A stretch of DNA of 20,142 nt from DATJFH01 sp035495815 (GTDB lineage Bacteria; Acidobacteriota; Terriglobia; Bryobacterales; Bryobacteraceae). Made by a program: the position numbers and the translations under genes. The DNA lies in NCBI GenBank assembly GCA_035495815.1, contig DATJFH010000202.1, positions 1 through 20,142 of the forward strand, given 5' to 3'. This document shows, in pieces, positions 16,601-20,142 of this stretch. The notes beneath the pieces are model-generated. The model saw nothing but the letters and a program-made list of their open reading frames with translations. It ran no database searches and was not told the DNA's origin. Every line of letters starts with the position of its first letter. Positions within the stretch are counted from its first letter, which is position 1.

Positions 16601-17145
16601 GAGAATTGAGACGGCGCATTGTTGAAGGCGGCTTTCCGCAGCCGCATGTCGGTGCCGTTGGTGGTGCCCGGCGCAAGCAGAGCAAACTCCATGGCGTTGC
16701 CGGAAAACAGCGGCAGATCCAAAATGCGGCGCTCGTCCACAACCTGGCCGAGCGAAGCCTCCGCGGTAGAAAGCAGGGGCGTTTCCGCCCTGACGTCAAT
16801 CGTCTCGGCCACGTCGCCGGTGGCCATCTGAATATTCAGCTCCACGGTTTCGCCGACGCGGATCTGCACGTTTTCGCGGACGAATTTCCGGAAGCCGGCG
16901 GTCTCCGTCGTTACGGTATAGATGCCCGGAACCAGATACGGAAGGGAATAGTTACCCGCGTCATTGGCTTTGCCCGATGCAACCACGCCCGTGGCTACGT
17001 TGGTGGCGCGCACGTCCGCTCCGGGAACGATGGCGCTGCTCGCATCCGTGACACGTCCGACGATCGTGCCTCGCGCGTCCTGAGCGGCCAGCGGAAGACT
17101 CAGCGCGGCTAAACACACAAAACCCGTCAAAATGATTCGAGACAT
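13690..17145 (-). CDS. Oar-like TonB-dependent outer-membrane receptor
   Basis: The 1151-residue protein has a signal peptide (about 1-21, ending LPLAAQ), a carboxypeptidase-regulatory/CnaB-like domain (about 25-107: GRVTDASSAIVPGADVRATN, GNYSLPYLVPGIYTVTTE), a plug domain (about 115-255: NEFTIDGVTN, GGTNDLHGSAWWW) and a long beta barrel ending in SLNVQF. The terminal Phe fits the BAM recognition rule. This is the Oar/SusC-like form greatly expanded in Acidobacteria; it imports larger organic compounds or oligomers using TonB energy. No separate TonB box is obvious. The ATG is supported by AGGTGAGG (17160-17153), seven bases upstream, and a TATAGAAT -10-like box (17174-17167) lies in the 48-base gap after the sulfatase gene, so it may have its own promoter in addition to read-through. 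Its neighbour suggests a sulfated ligand, which is inference. Confidence 0.93.
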   Translation of the reverse strand: MSRIILTGFVCLAALSLPLAAQDARGTIVGRVTDASSAIVPGADVRATNVATGVVASGKANDAGNYSLPYLVPGIYTVTTETAGFRKFVRENVQIRVGETVELNIQMATGDVAETIDVRAETPLLSTAEASLGQVVDERRILDLPLFSGNAMEFALLAPGTTNGTDMRLRKAAFNNAPSQFSTDGSGLFNNEFTIDGVTNTFSDSINVRVAFSPPQASIGEFKVQTSAFDASLGHTTGSVVNISTKGGTNDLHGSAWWWLRHSALDTPDIFQNRSGAQLAVYQDNRYGASAGGPVLVPKVYNGKNKTFWFFTWEANKFGSPAPITSTVPRAAWRNGDLSDLLRLGANYQIYDPGTIQAAAGGRFSRQPFPGNIIPANRIDPIARKILDLYPLPNQAGTTDGRNNYFTSGKALEDYWTTIGRFDHAFSEKDRMFVRVHRDFWQEDKNRNFANDVNGLILNRINRGIALDEVHIFNANLVLNFRYGMAQQEFPEHRVSQGFDLASLGFAPAFVGLFPSGKTAVPNVSAGSLTTLSGSESGDGVAASLSHTFTGNFTLLKGDHDLRFGPEFRLYRVFSDRHSTDDSPALSFNSLWGRGPSDNSPAPPVGGELTALLLGIPGGSATRSGSFAQQDKYIAFYVQDDWKITRKLTLNLGLRIEHESPVTERFNRSATWFLGDQANPIAAQAIANYSRSPIPELPAANFRVNGGLTFAGAGGNPREFWDGPALGWMPRLGLAYQLAPRTVLRTGYGIFYGSIGSFKTSSNLAGFTQSTPIEATNDNGLTFKTRLSNPLPNGLLAPLGPAGGLETNLGQSITYFGKSRKLPYAQRWSFGLQQELPASFMVEASYVGNRGTRLPVNRNINFLPAKYLSTSPIRDQPTIDFLGAQFPSPFFGLNPQYTSSTAARSSLLLPYPQFGNVTYSDPAGYSWYHSLQSRMEKRFSRGFTLQMSYTWSKAMDASTFLNPSDPSPYESLADIDRGHRITGSGIWELPFGKGRRFGTHMPRVLDLFAGGWQLSGAWQRQSGQPIGWGNLIVAGDSTRLALPSDQRNADRWFATEVFNRRSQDQLASNLRTFPLRFGNVRLDSQRRWDFSVNKSFVITERVKTRFRIDSFNALNEPVLRGPDTNPTSTTFGRVTAQEPSRSFQVSLNVQF

Positions 17146-17193
17146 TCAAGAACCTCACCTCGCTTGATTCTATACGATTGGCCGCCGTAGGGC

Positions 17194-18543
17194 CTAGGGT
17201 TTCTTCAGATTTTCGAACCAGCGGTGCAGGCTGGTCGACAATTGATCCACAATTTCCGGGTGTTTGCGCCGCAGGTTGGTCATTTCACCGGGATCTTCGT
17301 CCAGGTCGGAGAGAAAGACCGCGTCATCGCCGGTCATTTTCCCGCCATTTTCGGTGCGATCGTGCAGCACTCCGTTGAGCACCAGTTTCCATTTCCCGCG
17401 CCGGGTTGCCAGTTGTCCGTTCTGCGCCCAAAAAAGCTCCGGATGGGGCGACCGGGCCTTGTTCGCGGCGACCGGCAGAATATCGCGGCCGTCGACCGTA
17501 TATCCTTCCGGCAGCGATACCCCGGCCGCTTGGCACATGGTGGGCAGGATATCCATCGACATCGCCAGCTCCCGGATCTGCTGTTTGGGCGGGATCGTGC
17601 CCGGCCAGCTCATGATTCCCGGCACGTGCATTCCGCCGTCGAAAAGGCTGAACTTGAAGCCCCGGAACGGGCCGTTGCTGCCCGCGGTCGCGTATTCCTG
17701 ATTCAAGCCGGCCCGCTTCTCGGTGGTCGCGCCGTTATCGCCCACGAGCACCACCATGGTGTTCTCGAGTTGGCCGGCCTGCTTCACCGCCGCCATAATC
17801 TCGCCGACTCCGTCGTCCACCGCCGCGATCATGGCGGCGTACATCCGCCGTTCCGGATTCAGGCCGGGGAATCTCTTCACGTACTTCTCCGGAGCGTGCA
17901 TGGGGTAGTGCGGGGCGTTGAATGCCACGTACATGAAAAACGGAGTCGACTTGTGCTGCGCGATAAACTGCTTCGCCTCCGCCGTGATCCGTTCGGTCAG
18001 ATACTGGCCGTCCTCGAATATTTCCGAGCGGTTTCGCCACAGATCGTGGTAATTCACCACGTTCGAACCCCAGTAATAACGGTGGGAATAGAAATCGACG
18101 CAGCCGGAATGAAAACCGTAGTAGTAGTCGAAGCCGTGCGCGTTGGGATCGGTCTGGGGAGTGCCGCCGAGGTGCCATTTGCCGACGGCGGCAGTGGCGT
18201 AGCCCCGGCTCTTGAGCAGCGAGGCGATCGTTTTCTGCGCCTGCGTGAGCTCCTTGCCATTGACCGGCACGCCTGCGCGGATCGGGTAGCGCCCGGTCAG
18301 AATGCTCGAACGGGACGGAGCGCAGACCGGCGCGTTCGAGTACCAGTTGACGAACCGCGCGCCGGAAGCCGCCAGCGCGTCGATGTGGGGGGTTTTGAGA
18401 TCGGCCGCGCCCAGGCAGCCCAGGTCGTGGCAGCCGAGATCATCGGCGACGATCAGGATAAAATTCGGCCGGCCCGGCGCCGCCGCCGGCAGCAGAGCAG
18501 GCGCGGCTCCGGCGGCGATGAATTCCCGTCGGGAAATGGACAT
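17194..18543 (-). CDS. Exported cysteine-type sulfatase (arylsulfatase family)
   Basis: This 449-residue enzyme hydrolyses sulfate esters. The N-terminus SRREFIAAGAAPALL is a Tat signal. The active-site motif C-A-P-S-R is at residues 74-78, followed by SSILTGRYP. C74 should be converted to formylglycine by FGE or, in some bacteria, by an anaerobic maturase; neither gene is in the window. Other family residues are visible: D34-D35 (ADDLG), GKWHLGG near 121-127, HYPMHAPEKY near 212 and GDNGATTE near 270. Overall it resembles arylsulfatase A and N-acetylgalactosamine-6-sulfatase types, but the substrate is not readable. The ATG has no clear Shine-Dalgarno, and TAGATT lies six bases upstream. It begins 17 bases after the alcohol dehydrogenase stop and is followed 48 bases on by the outer-membrane receptor, so co-expression is likely. 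Confidence 0.95.
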   Translation of the reverse strand: MSISRREFIAAGAAPALLPAAAPGRPNFILIVADDLGCHDLGCLGAADLKTPHIDALAASGARFVNWYSNAPVCAPSRSSILTGRYPIRAGVPVNGKELTQAQKTIASLLKSRGYATAAVGKWHLGGTPQTDPNAHGFDYYYGFHSGCVDFYSHRYYWGSNVVNYHDLWRNRSEIFEDGQYLTERITAEAKQFIAQHKSTPFFMYVAFNAPHYPMHAPEKYVKRFPGLNPERRMYAAMIAAVDDGVGEIMAAVKQAGQLENTMVVLVGDNGATTEKRAGLNQEYATAGSNGPFRGFKFSLFDGGMHVPGIMSWPGTIPPKQQIRELAMSMDILPTMCQAAGVSLPEGYTVDGRDILPVAANKARSPHPELFWAQNGQLATRRGKWKLVLNGVLHDRTENGGKMTGDDAVFLSDLDEDPGEMTNLRRKHPEIVDQLSTSLHRWFENLKKP

Positions 18544-18560
18544 GGAACGAATCTACCGCA

Positions 18561-19562
18561 CTAGGCGCCGACTTGCACCACGGCCGCGCCGCGAACGCCG
18601 TCATGCTTGAGGGCGTTCAGCGCGGTGTTCGCTTCGCCCAGCGAGAAGACCTGCACCTGCGTCTGGACAGGGATTTCCGCAGCGACGCGAAAGAAGTCGT
18701 GCCCGTCCTGCCTGGTATTGTTGGCGATGCTCCGCACCACGCGCTCGTGATAGAGCAGTTCATAGGGGAGTGGCGGAATCTGGGTCATGTGGATTCCGCC
18801 CAGCACCAGGACGCCGCCCTTTTTGAGCGATTTCAACGCTGGAATCACCAGCTCGCCCGCGGGCGCGAAGAGGATGGCGGCATTCAGTCTCACGGGCGGC
18901 TCGGCCGAAGCGCCTCCCACCCAGGTGGCCCCCAGCTCGCGCGCCAGACTGCGATGCCGTTCATCGCGGGTGAACGCGAACACCTCGATACCCCAGTGCC
19001 GGGCCACCTGGATCGTCACATGCGCCGCCGCCCCGAAGCCGAACAGCCCCAGCCGCCCGCCGGGATGCAGATCGCAATGCCTCAGACAGCGGAACCCGAT
19101 GATGCCGGCGCACAGCAGCGGCGCAGCCTGTTCGTCTGCGAACGCTTCCGGGATCGGATAGACGAAGTCCTGCGGCGCCACAATGAAGGACGCGTAGCCG
19201 CCGTCCACGGTATATCCGGTGAAATCCGCGTTCTCGCACAGATTCTCCTTCCCGGAGCGGCAGTACTCGCAGCGTCCGCAGGTGCGATGCAGCCATGGAA
19301 CTCCCACCCGCGCGCCGAGCTCATAGCGGTTCGCCCCCATTCCCTGCTGTTCGATGACGCCAACCACCTGGTGCCCCGGCACCACCGGCGATCGTCGCGA
19401 AGGCAGCTCGCCCTCCACCACGTGTAAGTCCGTCCGGCAGACCCCGCACACGCTCACACGAATCAGAATCTCTCCCGGACCCGGTACGGGAGTCGGCGCA
19501 TCCCGATAGCGGAGCGGATTCAATTCCACCGGACCCGGGAAGTCGAGTTCACAGGCTTGCAT
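18561..19562 (-). CDS. Zinc-dependent alcohol dehydrogenase (MDR family, AdhA-like)
   Basis: The 333-residue protein oxidises alcohols or reduces aldehydes with NAD(P). Catalytic zinc ligands are C42 (CGVCRTDLH), H64 (PGHQ; most relatives have GHE, but GHQ is common in this subgroup) and C151 (LLCAGIIGFR). The structural zinc cysteines C95, C98, C101 and C109 are all present (TCGRCEYCRSGKENLC). A Rossmann motif GLFGFGAAAH follows. There is no signal peptide, so it is cytosolic. I take the ATG at 19562 because AAGGA (19573-19569) lies six bases upstream. The frame stays open to an earlier ATG at 19622, but the 20 extra residues lack family similarity. It heads a tight minus-strand group with the sulfatase 17 bases downstream. 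The substrate could be an alcohol released from a sulfate ester, which is inference. Confidence 0.94.
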   Translation of the reverse strand: MQACELDFPGPVELNPLRYRDAPTPVPGPGEILIRVSVCGVCRTDLHVVEGELPSRRSPVVPGHQVVGVIEQQGMGANRYELGARVGVPWLHRTCGRCEYCRSGKENLCENADFTGYTVDGGYASFIVAPQDFVYPIPEAFADEQAAPLLCAGIIGFRCLRHCDLHPGGRLGLFGFGAAAHVTIQVARHWGIEVFAFTRDERHRSLARELGATWVGGASAEPPVRLNAAILFAPAGELVIPALKSLKKGGVLVLGGIHMTQIPPLPYELLYHERVVRSIANNTRQDGHDFFRVAAEIPVQTQVQVFSLGEANTALNALKHDGVRGAAVVQVGA

Positions 19563-19772
19563 GGGCTGTCCTTCGATGACGCGGCGCTTGGGACTATTGT
19601 CTACCTTTTTGGCGCCGGGCAAACCACCGCTACTCTGACCGCCTCCCGCTCAGGATGATTGACGCCCAAAACTCCGCATGCCTCATCGTCGTGGCGCCGA
19701 ATGAATATCGCCTGTCTGCACACACCGCTGGTGGACATGCCGGCCTGGTGTCCAGACGCACGCCCGGAGCGG
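19563..19772 (-). promoter_or_regulatory. Gap upstream of the alcohol dehydrogenase gene
   Basis: These 210 bases between the TPR gene end and the dehydrogenase start hold no convincing gene. On the minus strand TTGCCC followed 17 bases later by CAATAG (with a TAGACAATAG stretch around 19596-19605) is a possible but weak promoter for the dehydrogenase-sulfatase group. I see no terminator hairpin with a T-run after the TPR gene. Confidence 0.25.
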
Positions 19773-20142
19773 TCAGGGACACTTCGCGGCGGCGACAGCC
19801 TTGCCGAAGTCGAGTTTCTTCTGGGGATCGGCCACCGCCAGCGAGCGCCGCAATAATCCGCACGCTTCCGCTGTCCGCTCCGCCCCGGGACGCTGGGCCA
19901 GAATCGATTGACCCAGCCAGTAAAGCGCCTCATAATCGGCCGCATCCGCCTGGACCAGCGCGCGGTATTCTTTTTCGGCCAGGTCGTAGCGCTTGTCGTC
20001 GATGTAGATCGCTCCCAGATTGAAACGGGCTTTGGAATTATTCGGATTCCATTCGATGGCATGCCGGTAGGCGATCACCGCCGAATAGGGATCCTTGCGA
20101 TCCTCGGCGGCGACGCCCTGATTGGCGTAGTCATTCGCAATC
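19773..20142 (-). CDS. C-terminal end of a TPR-repeat protein
   Basis: The frame is open to the right edge and is therefore 5'-truncated; the visible 123 residues are the C-terminus. TPR-like helical pairs are clear: ANDYANQGVAAEDRKDPYSA followed by VIAYRHAIEWNPNNSKARFN, then LGAIYIDDKRYDLAEKEYRA, then ALYWLGQSILAQRPGAERTA. The pattern W/Y-LG-x-x-x-P-N is typical of tetratricopeptide repeats, which mediate protein-protein contacts. An upstream catalytic or signal domain may exist but is not in the window, so the function cannot be stated. The C-terminus is a short tail, FGKAVAAAKCP. Confidence 0.85.
   Translation of the reverse strand, partial: IANDYANQGVAAEDRKDPYSAVIAYRHAIEWNPNNSKARFNLGAIYIDDKRYDLAEKEYRALVQADAADYEALYWLGQSILAQRPGAERTAEACGLLRRSLAVADPQKKLDFGKAVAAAKCP

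Noticed and set aside
14146..17112. Two long plus-strand frames (456 and 481 codons) opposite the receptor gene
   Set aside because: Neither gives a recognisable protein, and the minus strand encodes a complete receptor with signal peptide and C-terminal Phe.
19563..19622. A longer alcohol dehydrogenase starting at 19622
   Set aside because: The ATG at 19562 has a well-placed AAGGA, and the normal family start lies there.
19601..20062. A 153-codon minus-strand frame overlapping the TPR gene
   Set aside because: The other minus frame encodes clear TPR repeats, so this one is an out-of-frame shadow.

Overview
The window looks like chromosomal DNA of an Acidobacteriota member, most likely of the Bryobacterales/Solibacter type. 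By eye the DNA is GC-rich and densely coded. It carries a very large Oar-like outer-membrane receptor with an N-terminal carboxypeptidase-regulatory domain, a short secreted TonB_C-only protein, a Tat-exported sulfatase and a lineage-flavoured double zinc-ribbon protein. This combination is typical of that group, but the assignment is inference from gene content, not a phylogenetic result. I see no rRNA, tRNA, CRISPR array, insertion sequence or phage gene.

Left part (1-4760). On the minus strand uvrA (nucleotide excision repair) is followed, with a 4-base GTGA overlap, by a protein that runs off the left edge and resembles the deoxyhypusine-synthase fold. Divergent from uvrA is a small protein with four CxxC pairs. 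Its 3' end overlaps the 3' end of a convergent SDR oxidoreductase by 29 bases.

Middle part (4760-8060). A plus-strand group starts from a clear TATAAT promoter: a membrane-anchored PpiD-like parvulin chaperone, a DedA membrane transporter six bases behind it, and then, after a hairpin-bearing gap, a single-domain HD hydrolase that closely matches the MESH1/HDDC3 type of small alarmone hydrolase.

Signalling and TonB part (8060-11730). A 1042-residue hybrid histidine kinase (Cache-type sensor, HAMP, PAS, HisKA, HATPase, two receiver domains) is transcribed divergently from a 128-residue exported TonB_C protein. A perfect 15-base palindrome lies between them.

Right part (11740-20142). Five minus-strand genes follow in order of transcription: the C-terminal end of a TPR protein, a zinc alcohol dehydrogenase, an exported cysteine-type sulfatase 17 bases behind it, an Oar-like TonB-dependent receptor 48 bases behind that, and an MsbA-type ABC exporter 68 bases further on. 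The tight spacing suggests that the dehydrogenase, sulfatase and receptor, perhaps also the exporter, are expressed together. They could form a small system for taking up and using sulfated organic compounds.

The points most worth a second look are the deoxyhypusine-synthase-like protein coupled to uvrA, the MESH1-like hydrolase, the dehydrogenase-sulfatase-receptor cluster, and several starts without a well-placed Shine-Dalgarno sequence that have -10-like hexamers 5-6 bases upstream, as expected of leaderless mRNAs.
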